Source: Shewanella saliphila (GTDB lineage: Bacteria > Pseudomonadota > Gammaproteobacteria > Enterobacterales > Shewanellaceae). Taken from it: a DNA stretch of 64,000 nt. Each line of letters opens with the position of its first letter. Position 1 is the stretch's first letter. Where the stretch lies: assembly GCF_014648295.1 (NCBI RefSeq), contig NZ_BMQV01000012.1, forward strand, positions 33,615 to 97,614. Reading direction: 5' to 3'. The notes below the pieces were generated by a model that did not search any database, was not told the DNA's origin, and saw only the letters and a list, made by a program, of their open reading frames with translations. The position numbers and the translations under genes are program-made. This document shows positions 39,063-48,550 of the stretch, one piece after another.

Positions 39063-40050
39063 ATTTAACCTTCTCATTTAACTGAGTGGCCAACTGATTA
39101 AGTAAAGCAAACGAATTTTGGTTTAGTAACCAATTATCTCTTACAATATTAACAATACTTTTATATGATTTTTTATCATAATTGATAAATCTATCGATGA
39201 ATTTTTCGGTCATTATTTTTTCAACTCGCTTATCAATAAAATAATCACCAACAGGAAGTTCAATCATACTGTTTTTCATGATACCGGTTAAATTAGACAT
39301 CATATCACTATCTAAATCTGAATAATTTTCCAAGTATGTTTCTCTAACAACATTCCCAACCAAATTATACTTTTCTGCCATCAGAGCATTTAAAACTCTT
39401 ATAATTTCAGTATCATAAGGGCTCAACGAAACATTAGAGGACATTTTATTTTTCGAACCATCTAAATAACTTGGCTTGTATTCACACTCCACAATTGAAA
39501 AAAACAATTCTAATAAATTTTTATCTGCACATGATTTATCATAGTCAATTAAATGAACATGACTCTTTCCAAAAAGGTTAACAAAGCGGCTAACTTGGAG
39601 ATCAGCAGATAACATATAGCTCTGCCCCGGCTTAGCTAAGTGTTCATGATAAAAATCAAAAAATGAAATCGACTGTCCGTGTTTAACAATTTCTTGCCAA
39701 ATTGAATACATCTTCAAGCTTGATCGGCGCCAGCTATAAATAATATTAATATCGAAGTCTTCAAATGAATCTCTCAAATATTTAAAGTCATCAACAGAAA
39801 AAGAAATAAAATCCTCGCTAGATAATAAAACATTAGAATTTATATCTTTAAAAAAATCATGGTCAGACTGTGACAAGGCTCTATCTTTAATAAGATCACG
39901 AAAATGATGGTGCCCAAAGATTCGAATATAATTCTTTGGATATAACAAACCATTACCCAATATTTCCGATTGATTATCAAGAAAAACTTTTTGAATAAGT
40001 GTTGTCCCTGTCTTATGAGGACCAACATGTAAAAATAATTTGCGTTTCAT
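39055..40050 (-). CDS. Sulfotransferase-like protein
   Basis: A 331-aa protein that starts KRKLFLHVGPHKTGTTLIQK, a strong phosphosulfate-binding loop (PHKTGTT). A second segment, INIIYSWRRSSLKMYSIWQE (about 102), is in the position of the 3'-phosphate site. The rest is helical and AT-rich in DNA. Cytoplasmic and without the shared tail. It lies between the RgpF-HAD gene (6 bases upstream) and the tail-bearing GT92-like gene, which it overlaps by 8 bases. Confidence 0.83.
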   Translation of the reverse strand: MKRKLFLHVGPHKTGTTLIQKVFLDNQSEILGNGLLYPKNYIRIFGHHHFRDLIKDRALSQSDHDFFKDINSNVLLSSEDFISFSVDDFKYLRDSFEDFDINIIYSWRRSSLKMYSIWQEIVKHGQSISFFDFYHEHLAKPGQSYMLSADLQVSRFVNLFGKSHVHLIDYDKSCADKNLLELFFSIVECEYKPSYLDGSKNKMSSNVSLSPYDTEIIRVLNALMAEKYNLVGNVVRETYLENYSDLDSDMMSNLTGIMKNSMIELPVGDYFIDKRVEKIMTEKFIDRFINYDKKSYKSIVNIVRDNWLLNQNSFALLNQLATQLNEKVKYD

Positions 40051-40056
40051 AATAAC

Positions 40057-42075
40057 TTACTCACCTAAAAACGGAAAACGGCCAAAATCACTGACCAACG
40101 GACCCCATTTTAGGATCTGTTTTTCATTTAAACTTAGCTCACCAACAAACGGATTTTGCCAACCCGCTGCATGCCACTTATCTAATGGATTAAGAATATG
40201 CATATTTTGCAAACCAAAATCACCTGGAATTTGTGCATCTGCCACAGCATTGTCACCCACATGGATAAACGTTTTGTCTGGGCTTAAGCCATCTTTGATA
40301 TGCTGCCAAAGGCTGCCATTGTCTTTACGCTTACCGAGTTCACTCGACACAAGTAACTCATAACCTGCTGTTACACCCACTTTAGCCAACATCAAAGCGA
40401 CTTGGTCTAAAGTGTAATAGGTGTCTGATGCTACCGTAATCTGTTTACCGCCGATGATGAGTTCATTAAACAAATCAACCATCTCATCTTTAGGTTCTAT
40501 CATCTCTAAATCGTAAGCAAACTCATGTTCAGCATATTGCTTAGCTTGAGCGTCAGACCAATTTAATTGACTGGCCAATTGCTGGTAAATTTCAAAAATA
40601 GTCACGTCGCCGATAAAGTTTTTAGCTTGTCGTACTTCAAATTCAGCATTATTGCGCATTGTAACAAACTGATGAGCATCTTGTACCACGCCTTGCGCCA
40701 CTAATGCTTTACCCAGTAATAATTTGGCGTAGTCTGGTACAAAGCAACGACGACGAACCAGTGTATCAAATACATCAAAACTCACATGGTCAAAGCCACC
40801 TAACTGGTTGCGTAAACCTTCTTGGCTGTTAACGTATTGCGTTAAAATGTAACTGTCATCGTGAGTAAATTGGCCTGTAGTAGGATAATAAAACAGTTGT
40901 TGATAACCATTTTTCTCCGCCAATAACCCTAGCATACGCTCTAGAGCATGCAGTTCTGAACCGTCATTAGGTAAAGGCTCTGCTGGGAAGTCATCATACT
41001 GATAGGTTTTATCTAAAAGTTGCTTTAATGCGTCAGGTCTTGCCCAAAACATACCACCAGCAGGGTAAGCTAAAAAGTCGTTACTTAATTCAATATCCCA
41101 CTCTTGCGCCATCTTTTTAGCGTGATGCTTGTTTTTAAGCCAATGGTTAACCCAATTAGGCATCATCCAAAATGAGGTTGGGTAGTACATGCCGGTATTG
41201 GGGTTATCGCTAAAATGATTAAGCATTTGTTTAATCACATGCTGATCATTCAATAAATATTCGCCCAAATAGTCAGCCCATTGCGTTTGAGCTCGGCCCG
41301 AATACAAGGACTTTTTAGAATGCATATGACAAAATAAGTCATACGCTTGTAAATCTTGAGCAAACTCAACCAACATCGGGCCAAAATTACGCCCGTGGTT
41401 AGGGACTACCTTCACTGAGACATTATTAACCTTTGCGCATTCGGTAAATTGCGCTTGCGCTTTAGCAACTAAATCTTCACTACTGACGCTAACGAACACA
41501 TCCACCGATTGCGGAAACTTAGCTAAAGCATTGCAATAGTAATCAATAAACTCACCATAAAAAACATGAAAACACATGGCTATTTTATGAGTGGTTGCTT
41601 CGCCATCAGCTGTGGTTGCAATGGCTTTAGGGTGCCATTTAGGCGTTGCAGGTGGCGACATTCGCCCTTCTGCTTTGCCGTGGTTTAAATAATGGACTAA
41701 AGCTTGTTCACCTTGTAAATAAATGTCGGTATTACATTTATAATAAAGCTCAGTATCAAATGCGGGGCTTGGGTTGACGCACGAAAAAGCCCCTTTTAAT
41801 AAGTAATCTTCAAATGCCTCTTGCTCACAACTAAACACTCGACATTGATTAGCGCTATACCAAGCATAGTCAAATAAACCTTGAGCTTTAGCTAGGTTAA
41901 GTAAGTGTTGCACTTCATCTTGAGTGTAACCTTTATCGTCATTGTTAAGTTTAGCGTAAGCACGAGCGCTCAAGCGCCTATCAATGCCCTTGGCCACCCT
42001 AAAGAGAAATGGCTGCTGTTTAACAAAATTAAAGACTGCAGGCATTTTCGTTTTAATAAACTGTTTATTAATCAT
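40057..42075 (-). CDS. RgpF-like glycan protein with C-terminal HAD domain
   Basis: A 672-aa protein in three parts. Residues about 55-140 have two FDxxxYxxxN-type motifs (FDYAWYSANQ, FDTELYYKCN) ending HYLNHGKAEGR. Residues about 160-410 match rhamnan-synthesis protein F (IAMCFHVFYGEFIDYYCNAL, NHGRNFGPMLVEF, HMHSKKS). Residues about 440-640 are a HAD fold: FDVFDTLVRRR (motif I), ITVASDTYY (II), GKRKDN (III), HVGDNAVADAQIPG (IV). It shares one base (TAATG) with the stop of the next gene, 42075-43142, which encodes the region normally following such HAD domains. Confidence 0.85.
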   Translation of the reverse strand: MINKQFIKTKMPAVFNFVKQQPFLFRVAKGIDRRLSARAYAKLNNDDKGYTQDEVQHLLNLAKAQGLFDYAWYSANQCRVFSCEQEAFEDYLLKGAFSCVNPSPAFDTELYYKCNTDIYLQGEQALVHYLNHGKAEGRMSPPATPKWHPKAIATTADGEATTHKIAMCFHVFYGEFIDYYCNALAKFPQSVDVFVSVSSEDLVAKAQAQFTECAKVNNVSVKVVPNHGRNFGPMLVEFAQDLQAYDLFCHMHSKKSLYSGRAQTQWADYLGEYLLNDQHVIKQMLNHFSDNPNTGMYYPTSFWMMPNWVNHWLKNKHHAKKMAQEWDIELSNDFLAYPAGGMFWARPDALKQLLDKTYQYDDFPAEPLPNDGSELHALERMLGLLAEKNGYQQLFYYPTTGQFTHDDSYILTQYVNSQEGLRNQLGGFDHVSFDVFDTLVRRRCFVPDYAKLLLGKALVAQGVVQDAHQFVTMRNNAEFEVRQAKNFIGDVTIFEIYQQLASQLNWSDAQAKQYAEHEFAYDLEMIEPKDEMVDLFNELIIGGKQITVASDTYYTLDQVALMLAKVGVTAGYELLVSSELGKRKDNGSLWQHIKDGLSPDKTFIHVGDNAVADAQIPGDFGLQNMHILNPLDKWHAAGWQNPFVGELSLNEKQILKWGPLVSDFGRFPFLGE

Positions 42076-43142
42076 TATGCTAAACCAAAAAATTGAAGGG
42101 CATTTACCGTACCGTTACCAGTAACATCGTCATCGATATCAAAGATGTGTCTCACCGCATGAGGAACCATATTGGCCTTACCTAAATAGCTTGCCAACAT
42201 CGTTTCTAACTCATCAGTCGTAAAACTAATATCGTGCTTAGCAGCATGCTGACAAAAAGACAGAGCGCCATTCATCACTTGCTCAAGCTCATGAAAGTAG
42301 CGTTGTGAAGCCACTTTACGGCCGTAATAAAAATCAAAATGAGACGAATCAAAAGTATTAAAACGTATACCCCTAAATTGACCAAAAGGTGCGGTAAGCA
42401 AAGACTCTAAAAACATTGAGCGATCAAGTGGTAGGTAGCCGTCACCAATTTTGACGTTTTCTTTCAAATATCCCTGCATGGTCGCATTGTGATTTTCAAT
42501 AACGTGCTCACCAGGGTTAGAAGAAATTAAATAATGGCCATGGGTATCTTTATCAAGCAATATCCCCAGCAAAGACTGAATCGTGCCAGAATAACCTAAA
42601 TCGACTAAGTGCAACTTATCTTGCTCAGTCACACCAATGCTTTTAAGGTAGCTAATATAGGCTTGTTTACTCGGAGAGATAATATCTTCAATACGGGTTG
42701 CGTGCTCTTCAAGTATGGCAACAATCTTCTTTTTATCTTCAGGTAAATACACTAACTCTTGAGTCAGTTCTTCATCAAAAATGTGTTTAATTTGTGCGTC
42801 TGACAATAAAAAACGAGTACGAATCAAATCGTAAAAGGCACCACTAAAGCTACTTTTGAGTGAATAGGCGTAACTACGACTGTCGTTACACATAATTTTA
42901 AATAAGAAAGCACGCGACACTAACAAGTAATGACTTTCTCTTTGTATATTTGCGCCGCTAAGATGATGTTGAAAGGCTTGTTCTAACCAATAGCCTTCAC
43001 GTGCCAAAAAGTACAATGGGGCTTTATCAGGCACATTGTTAGTTAAGCTTTGTGAAAAAAAGCTCAACAACGGGCCCATAAAGGTCGTACCAAAAGACGT
43101 AAATCGTGCTTCATGCACTCTTGATTCTGTCACATTTGCCAT
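42075..43142 (-). CDS. Partner of the RgpF-HAD protein (polysaccharide-locus HAD companion)
   Basis: A 355-aa protein with GPLLSFFSQSLTN, APLYFLAREGYWLEQAF, YLLVSRAFLF and LHLVDLGYSGTIQSLLG. In other polysaccharide loci these motifs usually follow a HAD domain in the same polypeptide. Here they are a separate upstream gene, linked by a one-base stop/start overlap. No membrane helix or signal peptide. Biochemical role unknown; the HAD-fold pairing suggests both act on a phosphorylated sugar or lipid intermediate, which is inference. Confidence 0.75.
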   Translation of the reverse strand: MANVTESRVHEARFTSFGTTFMGPLLSFFSQSLTNNVPDKAPLYFLAREGYWLEQAFQHHLSGANIQRESHYLLVSRAFLFKIMCNDSRSYAYSLKSSFSGAFYDLIRTRFLLSDAQIKHIFDEELTQELVYLPEDKKKIVAILEEHATRIEDIISPSKQAYISYLKSIGVTEQDKLHLVDLGYSGTIQSLLGILLDKDTHGHYLISSNPGEHVIENHNATMQGYLKENVKIGDGYLPLDRSMFLESLLTAPFGQFRGIRFNTFDSSHFDFYYGRKVASQRYFHELEQVMNGALSFCQHAAKHDISFTTDELETMLASYLGKANMVPHAVRHIFDIDDDVTGNGTVNALQFFGLA

Positions 43143-43360
43143 TATTAACTAACACCATGATGTTTATGATAAAAAAATATACTCACCAGGACACAACAAC
43201 TATCTTAAAGACAATGGCTTCAAATCCTTGAAAATGAGTCAGTAGTGTATGTTGCAGGCACGATGAAGTAAACATGAACATGTATTACTGCGAATATAAT
43301 CGCCCACTCCTGCTGCTTTTACGTACAATGTGACGTTTTTTAAAGCCAGTAGGTACCAAA

Positions 43361-43965
43361 GAGCTGGATCCCCGATAAAAGCACTCGAGGATGACGGCTT
43401 TTTGCAGCGCAGCGACCTTGCAGCGCAGCGACCTTGAAGCAAAGCTAGAGCTGGATCCCCGATAAAACCACTCGAGGATGACGGCTTTTTAAAGCGAAGC
43501 GACCTTGAAGCGTAGCGACCTTGAAGCGTAGCGACCTTGAAGCAAAGCTAGAGCTGGATCCCCGATAAAATCACTCGAGGATGACAGCTTTTTGAAGCGA
43601 AGCGACCTTGCAGCGTAGCAACCTTGAAGCGCAATGACCTTGAAGCAAAGCTAGAGCTGGATCCCCGATAAAACCACTCGAGGATGACGGCTTTTTGAAG
43701 CGCAGCGACCTTGCAGCGCAGCGACCTTGCAGCGCAGCGACCTTGCAGCGCAGCGACCTTGCAGCGAAGCTAGAGCTGGATCCCCGATAAAAGCACTCGA
43801 GGATGACGGCTTTTTTAAGCGTAGCGACCTTGAAGCGAAGCGACCTTGAAGCAAAACTAGAGCTGGATCCCCGATAAAAGCACTCGAGGATGACGGCTTT
43901 TTTAAGCGTAGCGACCATGAAGCGCAGCGACCTTGAAGCGTAGCGCCTTGCAGCGAAGCGACCTT
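43361..43965. repeat. Compound tandem array: six 55-bp cores plus 2-4 copies of a 16-bp unit
   Basis: Cores starting GAGCTGGATCCCCGATAAAA occur at 43361, 43448, 43551, 43654, 43773 and 43860. Spacings are 87, 103, 103, 119 and 87, that is 55 + 16n with n = 2, 3, 3, 4, 2. The 16-bp unit is GCAGCGCAGCGACCTT and close variants. The last copy runs into the stop codon of ugd (43964-43966). On the minus strand each core forms a hairpin, ATCCTCGA/TCGGGGAT, with one G-U pair. Open frames through the array (such as 43571-43918) have repeat-derived composition and are not genes. The remaining 43143-43360 holds nothing recognised. Confidence 0.93.
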
Positions 43966-45130
43966 AATCACTACCAAACAAGTCGCGGGTGTACACTTTG
44001 TCGGTTACATCTGCGATTAAGTCATCAATACGGTTAGCAACAATGACATCTGCAATTTGTTTAAATTCATTAAGGTCATTAACCACTTTCGAGTGGAAAA
44101 ACTCAGGTTCAGTCATGACCGGCTCATAAATCACAACTTCGATGCCTTTTGCTTTTATGCGCTTCATAATGCCTTGAATAGCAGAAGCTCTAAAATTATC
44201 TGAACCGGTTTTCATCACTAAACGGTAAATTCCCACAACGCTTGGGTTACGCTTTAAAATAGAGTCTGCAACAAAATCCTTACGGGTACGGTTCGCATCT
44301 ACAATTGCGCCAATAATGCTGTTAGGTACATCGGCATAATTTGCACGTAACTGCTTAGTGTCCTTAGGTAAGCAATAGCCACCGTAACCAAATGATGGGT
44401 TATTATAATGGCCACCAATACGAGGGTCTAAGCTTACGCCTTCGATAATTTGTTTAGTATCCAAACCATGACTTTCTGCATAGCTGTCTAACTCATTAAA
44501 GTAGGCAACACGCATGGCTAGATAAGTATTAGAAAACAGCTTAACGGCTTCCGCTTCTGTTGAGTCGGTAAATAGCACTTCGATGTTTTCTTTTTTTGCA
44601 CCTTGCACTAATAAACTCGCAAATTGTTTTGCCCGCTCAGAGCGTTCACCCACAATAATGCGCGACGGATACAAGTTATCGTGTAATGCTTTGCCCTCAC
44701 GCAAAAATTCTGGTGAAAAAATAATATTATCAGTGCTAAATTTTTCACGTACACTTTTAGTATAACCCACTGGCACGGTAGATTTTATCACCATAACCGC
44801 GTTAGGGTTTATCGCTAACACATCAGCTATCACCGCTTCTACAGAGCTAGTATTAAAGTAGTTGTTGACCGAATCATAATCTGTGGGTGTTGCAATAATA
44901 ACAAAGTCGGCATTTTGGTAGGCTAAATTTTTATCTAAAGTTGCAGTGAAGTCTAATACTTCATTTTGCAAATAATGTTCAATTTCATTATCAACAATAG
45001 GTGACACTTTATTGTTTAATAAATCGACTTTCTCTTGCATAATATCAAGTGCAATCACTTTATTATGTTGAGCGAGTAAAACTGCATTAGATAATCCTAC
45101 ATAACCTGTACCAGCAATTGTAACGTTCAT
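43964..45130 (-). CDS. ugd: UDP-glucose 6-dehydrogenase
   Basis: Oxidises UDP-glucose to UDP-glucuronate with two NAD. Rossmann motif [16 protein letters not shown] (residues 4-19), [29 protein letters not shown], and the catalytic cysteine region [15 protein letters not shown] (Cys about 255). With ATG 45130 the protein is 388 aa, the size of E. coli Ugd; GAAGG five bases upstream supports this start over the one four codons earlier. Its substrate comes from GalU and its product feeds the epimerase at 23536-24543, 20 kb downstream on the same strand. The tandem array begins at its stop codon. Confidence 0.95.
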   Translation of the reverse strand: MNVTIAGTGYVGLSNAVLLAQHNKVIALDIMQEKVDLLNNKVSPIVDNEIEHYLQNEVLDFTATLDKNLAYQNADFVIIATPTDYDSVNNYFNTSSVEAVIADVLAINPNAVMVIKSTVPVGYTKSVREKFSTDNIIFSPEFLREGKALHDNLYPSRIIVGERSERAKQFASLLVQGAKKENIEVLFTDSTEAEAVKLFSNTYLAMRVAYFNELDSYAESHGLDTKQIIEGVSLDPRIGGHYNNPSFGYGGYCLPKDTKQLRANYADVPNSIIGAIVDANRTRKDFVADSILKRNPSVVGIYRLVMKTGSDNFRASAIQGIMKRIKAKGIEVVIYEPVMTEPEFFHSKVVNDLNEFKQIADVIVANRIDDLIADVTDKVYTRDLFGSD

Positions 45131-45192
45131 AAAAACCTTCATAATCCTTTAATAAAAAATCAATTGCCATGCAATTGTATGAAATAAAAAAT

Positions 45193-45819
45193 CTAAGATA
45201 ACTTTTTACGGTACTCGAAAAGCTTATCTTTAATAAATGGCCCTTCAGGCCTGGCTTTGTGAGCTATTTCCATTAGCCTTAAAGCTTGTTCGAGATTACT
45301 ACTTTCAAGCATCACGGCTTGATCGCGAATATAATCAACATCTAGCTGGCACTCAACATCTTCAAACGTAACAGTTGCTAAATTTAATCTTACTGGTGGT
45401 TTCATGCGCAGGTAACGGTAGCCGCGATGAACTAAATCATCAATGTTAGGTTGCTCTATTGACTTAATGGCTTCTACAAACTCTTGCTGATAGGGAGCTT
45501 GAGCGGTGATTTTGATTTGCTCTGAATTTATTGCGTTTAAAAGCCTACTTTTACGTTGCGAGGCCATTACAGCACCTAGGGATGCCTCAACGTTAATATC
45601 TATATCTGCATTTTTATCGATAATTAAAGGCGTAAAACCCTTGGTGTCGATAGTAACAAACCATTTTTTGTTTAAATCAGTAACAGAAATACTAATTATT
45701 TTCCCTTTACTTTGGTTGAGCGGTTTAGCCACAAGTAAATTCAGCGCTTTACAAATAGCTCTATGCTGCAGTTTATTAGGTATAATTTTTACCGCTGCGG
45801 TTAAAATTTTTGTATTCAT
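45193..45819 (-). CDS. SCP2/UbiT-like protein with C-terminal RPEGP tail
   Basis: A 208-aa cytoplasmic protein. Residues about 10-125 resemble an SCP2-type lipid-binding domain of the UbiT/YhbT kind (KIISISVTDLNKKWFVTID, DIDINVEASLGAVMASQRKS). Residues 164-208 carry QALRLMEIAHKARPEGPFIK, a full copy of the tail found on three other cluster enzymes. The gene lies between the large glycosyltransferase and ugd, far from any ubiquinone genes. I infer a role with a polyprenyl or lipid intermediate of glycan synthesis; the sequence shows only the fold and the tail. Confidence 0.7.
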   Translation of the reverse strand: MNTKILTAAVKIIPNKLQHRAICKALNLLVAKPLNQSKGKIISISVTDLNKKWFVTIDTKGFTPLIIDKNADIDINVEASLGAVMASQRKSRLLNAINSEQIKITAQAPYQQEFVEAIKSIEQPNIDDLVHRGYRYLRMKPPVRLNLATVTFEDVECQLDVDYIRDQAVMLESSNLEQALRLMEIAHKARPEGPFIKDKLFEYRKKLS

Positions 45820-45856
45820 AAGTGTGCTTTAATCTCTTTTACTCTTACATTAGTCT

Positions 45857-48490
45857 TTAACAAGTTGTCATATTTAAGTAGTTAAATACTTTACGCATTT
45901 TATCTTGAGCCTGACTAAAAGAATATTTTTCATTGGCAAGAGTGCGTTGATTTCTTGATAACCTTTCCCATAAAATATTGTCAGTGTTTAAACAAGTAAT
46001 ATACTCAGCCCATTGTTGCGGTGTCTCTGCAATTAAGGTACTGATATTATGCGACAACCCAGTACTTTCGGCAGCAACAGGCGATAACACGCTGGGTAAA
46101 CCATAGGCTGCTGATTCAAGCACTTTACCTTTAATACCGGCACCAGATAGCAGTGGTGCAATAAATACGCGGTGACGTTGAAACACATCGTCAAGATTTT
46201 CAATATAACCAACCAGTTTAATTTGTGGGTGCTGGTATTGCTTAAAGGAATCAGGCATATGGCTACCGTAAAAATAAACAGTCACACTTGGATTCTGCTT
46301 AAGAAGTTCAGGAAAAATAGATTCCATAAAAAACTCAACCGCTTCAACATTGGGTTGGTGTTTATATCCGCCCAAAAAAGCAACACCTTCACGTAACTCA
46401 AATGGCTTCGGTTCAGGCTTATCCGTTAATACCCACGGACATTTAAAGATATTAGATTGTTTAAGCACATGGGAGGTCATAACCGCATGCTCTGCGTCAT
46501 TATAAGACAGCACTGCATCGGCTTTGTTAATGACATCTAATTCTAATTGCTTCGTTCTTAAGGCATTCGTCAGTGCCGCTTCACTCTCTATCTTAGCTTG
46601 CTCGGTCCCTTTAGCGGCAATAGCAAGTGCAGAGCGAATTTCACGTAAAAAATGCAAATCAGCATTATTAAATATAATTGGCAAATTGGGCGCGGTTTCT
46701 TTTAAGAAATCGATATAATGTATCGCGACATTATATCGTGTGATGTAAATAGCGCTTAACTCAGGCAAACGTTGGCATAAAGCATCACCTACCGAAGGGT
46801 AATAAGGCGCATAACAAACCTCAACTCCCATATTTTGTAATTGGGTAGTGTACTTAGCTGAATGTACAAAATGCATTGGTAAAAAGATAACCTTATAACC
46901 CAATGACTGGATGAGCGTTATCTCTTGTATCGCCGCATAAGATCCAGCATCTTTATCTGGTGATGGGGTATATGCATCTAACATTAAGATAGTACCAAGC
47001 AATGGCTTTCCCGTTGCCACAGATAATAAAGAGCTTTCAATTGAAGCGTTAAACTCTAGTGTGGTATCCCGCAATAACGTTTCAGTATTAACGGTTAAGT
47101 TATGACGGTGTGAAAAACACTGGCTATTACCAAATACAACTCCCATCTGTTGCTTAGACAACGACGATTGTAAAAAAATTATCGATTGAATTAAGTGATT
47201 TTGCTCAACGGGAAAGCTTAAGGGTTTAATGTCACTAGCACGATAAACACTGGGGCCAACTAGCGCGTAATCAACATGCTTAGTAACGCAATTTCTGCTG
47301 TGAAGAGCAAGACCTTCTATATTATCGTTTGTAGAGTTAAAACCAGCATCGATAATTTGCCCAACACTATCGATAACTTTACTGGCAACAAACCCTATAT
47401 GTTGTTGTGCTAATGGTTCAACTAAAAAATCTACTAAAGCAAACCCAAACTCTACATATTGTGGGCAAAGTATAATGAACTCGCCACGCGCCATCCTTAA
47501 AAGGTCAGATGAGCTTGTAGCTGAATTGAGATGACTACTGCTATCAACACGGATTAGATTGTTAACACTAGCTATCTCAGGATTGTCATCCAAACATAAC
47601 ACTTCATAATTTGCTGCTGGCATGCTCATCACGATAGATGACAGCATTGTCAAAGCCTCATCTTGGCTTAATCCACTCGGTAAAATCACAGAATAAACCG
47701 GCTTATCGACAATCGGTAAATCAATTGTGTTGTTAGAGATAGCGTGGTTAGCTGATGAAGTTAAATTGGCATAAGCTTTTGTATAAAGCTCAACATTAGC
47801 GGTAGTGTTATATTTGAGTTGATTGGATAGCAAAGATAATCTGTTTTGCTCAAGCAGACAATTGCTATTATTGATAGGGTCTACTACTAAATGACTCGCG
47901 GAGATCAAAGGGGCTAACTGGACATAGTCGGACCATACAAAGCAGGCGGCATGATCAGAAGCTAACTTATAATAGCCATTAAAAGGCCTAACAAATTGTG
48001 GTGGCAAGGTAATAGTAAAGTTATTTACACCAACAATACTTGGTACCATTTTTTTGGTAATGGCAACATTATCAATATACAAGGTAAAGTGATGCTGTAG
48101 CTCATCGGCACTATTTAATGTGAAATTAAATTGGTGTGATTTAGCACCAACAAAATCAACTTCAAGTGATTTGTTAGCAACAACAAAAGAAGCGCCAACA
48201 ATAGCATCACCATGCTCATCAACTAAGGTTATCTCTTTGTTGGTAACAACATCAAATGGAAGGTCGAAAAAAATTTCAAAACCGCAATAACCTTCGCCAA
48301 AACCAGCTTCAGCTAAATCTTGACGAAATATATTAGCGCAGCCTTTAGTGACAACGTTACCATTAACAACGACATAAAAATCTACAGGTTTATTTGGTGA
48401 TTGTGGGTTAAATACCCAACCTAATAATTTGCCCGCAGCTAATATATCAATATAACCTTTGGTTTTATCTTGTTGAACTTCAGTTGTCAC
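45857..48490 (-). CDS. Large bifunctional-looking glycosyltransferase (GW/RQDL domain, GT2-like, GT4)
   Basis: An 877-aa protein. Residues about 10-75 form a small beta domain with KLLGWVFNPQ and FRQDLAEAGFGEGYCGFEI, also present twice in the next upstream gene's product. Residues about 265-480 look GT2-derived (YSVILPSGLSQDEALTMLSS, YEVLCLDDNPE). Residues about 500-870 are GT4: TILMLDAYTPSPDKDAGSYA, VAFLGGYKHQPNVEAVEFF and the nucleotide-sugar segment FIAPLLSGAGIKGKVLESAA. Cytoplasmic. Donor and acceptor unknown. Confidence 0.85.
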   Translation of the reverse strand: MTTEVQQDKTKGYIDILAAGKLLGWVFNPQSPNKPVDFYVVVNGNVVTKGCANIFRQDLAEAGFGEGYCGFEIFFDLPFDVVTNKEITLVDEHGDAIVGASFVVANKSLEVDFVGAKSHQFNFTLNSADELQHHFTLYIDNVAITKKMVPSIVGVNNFTITLPPQFVRPFNGYYKLASDHAACFVWSDYVQLAPLISASHLVVDPINNSNCLLEQNRLSLLSNQLKYNTTANVELYTKAYANLTSSANHAISNNTIDLPIVDKPVYSVILPSGLSQDEALTMLSSIVMSMPAANYEVLCLDDNPEIASVNNLIRVDSSSHLNSATSSSDLLRMARGEFIILCPQYVEFGFALVDFLVEPLAQQHIGFVASKVIDSVGQIIDAGFNSTNDNIEGLALHSRNCVTKHVDYALVGPSVYRASDIKPLSFPVEQNHLIQSIIFLQSSLSKQQMGVVFGNSQCFSHRHNLTVNTETLLRDTTLEFNASIESSLLSVATGKPLLGTILMLDAYTPSPDKDAGSYAAIQEITLIQSLGYKVIFLPMHFVHSAKYTTQLQNMGVEVCYAPYYPSVGDALCQRLPELSAIYITRYNVAIHYIDFLKETAPNLPIIFNNADLHFLREIRSALAIAAKGTEQAKIESEAALTNALRTKQLELDVINKADAVLSYNDAEHAVMTSHVLKQSNIFKCPWVLTDKPEPKPFELREGVAFLGGYKHQPNVEAVEFFMESIFPELLKQNPSVTVYFYGSHMPDSFKQYQHPQIKLVGYIENLDDVFQRHRVFIAPLLSGAGIKGKVLESAAYGLPSVLSPVAAESTGLSHNISTLIAETPQQWAEYITCLNTDNILWERLSRNQRTLANEKYSFSQAQDKMRKVFNYLNMTTC

Positions 48491-48550
48491 TAATGCACCA
48501 CCACAAATTGTATAAACATATCAACGAGAATAACGACTGAACTGATTAGG

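Noticed and set aside
43361..43965. CRISPR-like array
   Set aside because: The intervals are themselves repeats of one 16-bp unit rather than unique spacers, and no cas genes are present.
43239..43977. Several overlapping minus-strand reading frames of 67-115 codons with repeated KPSSSS, FIGDPAL and RCAARSL peptides
   Set aside because: They are translations of the compound tandem array in different frames, with no ribosome site or non-repeat content.
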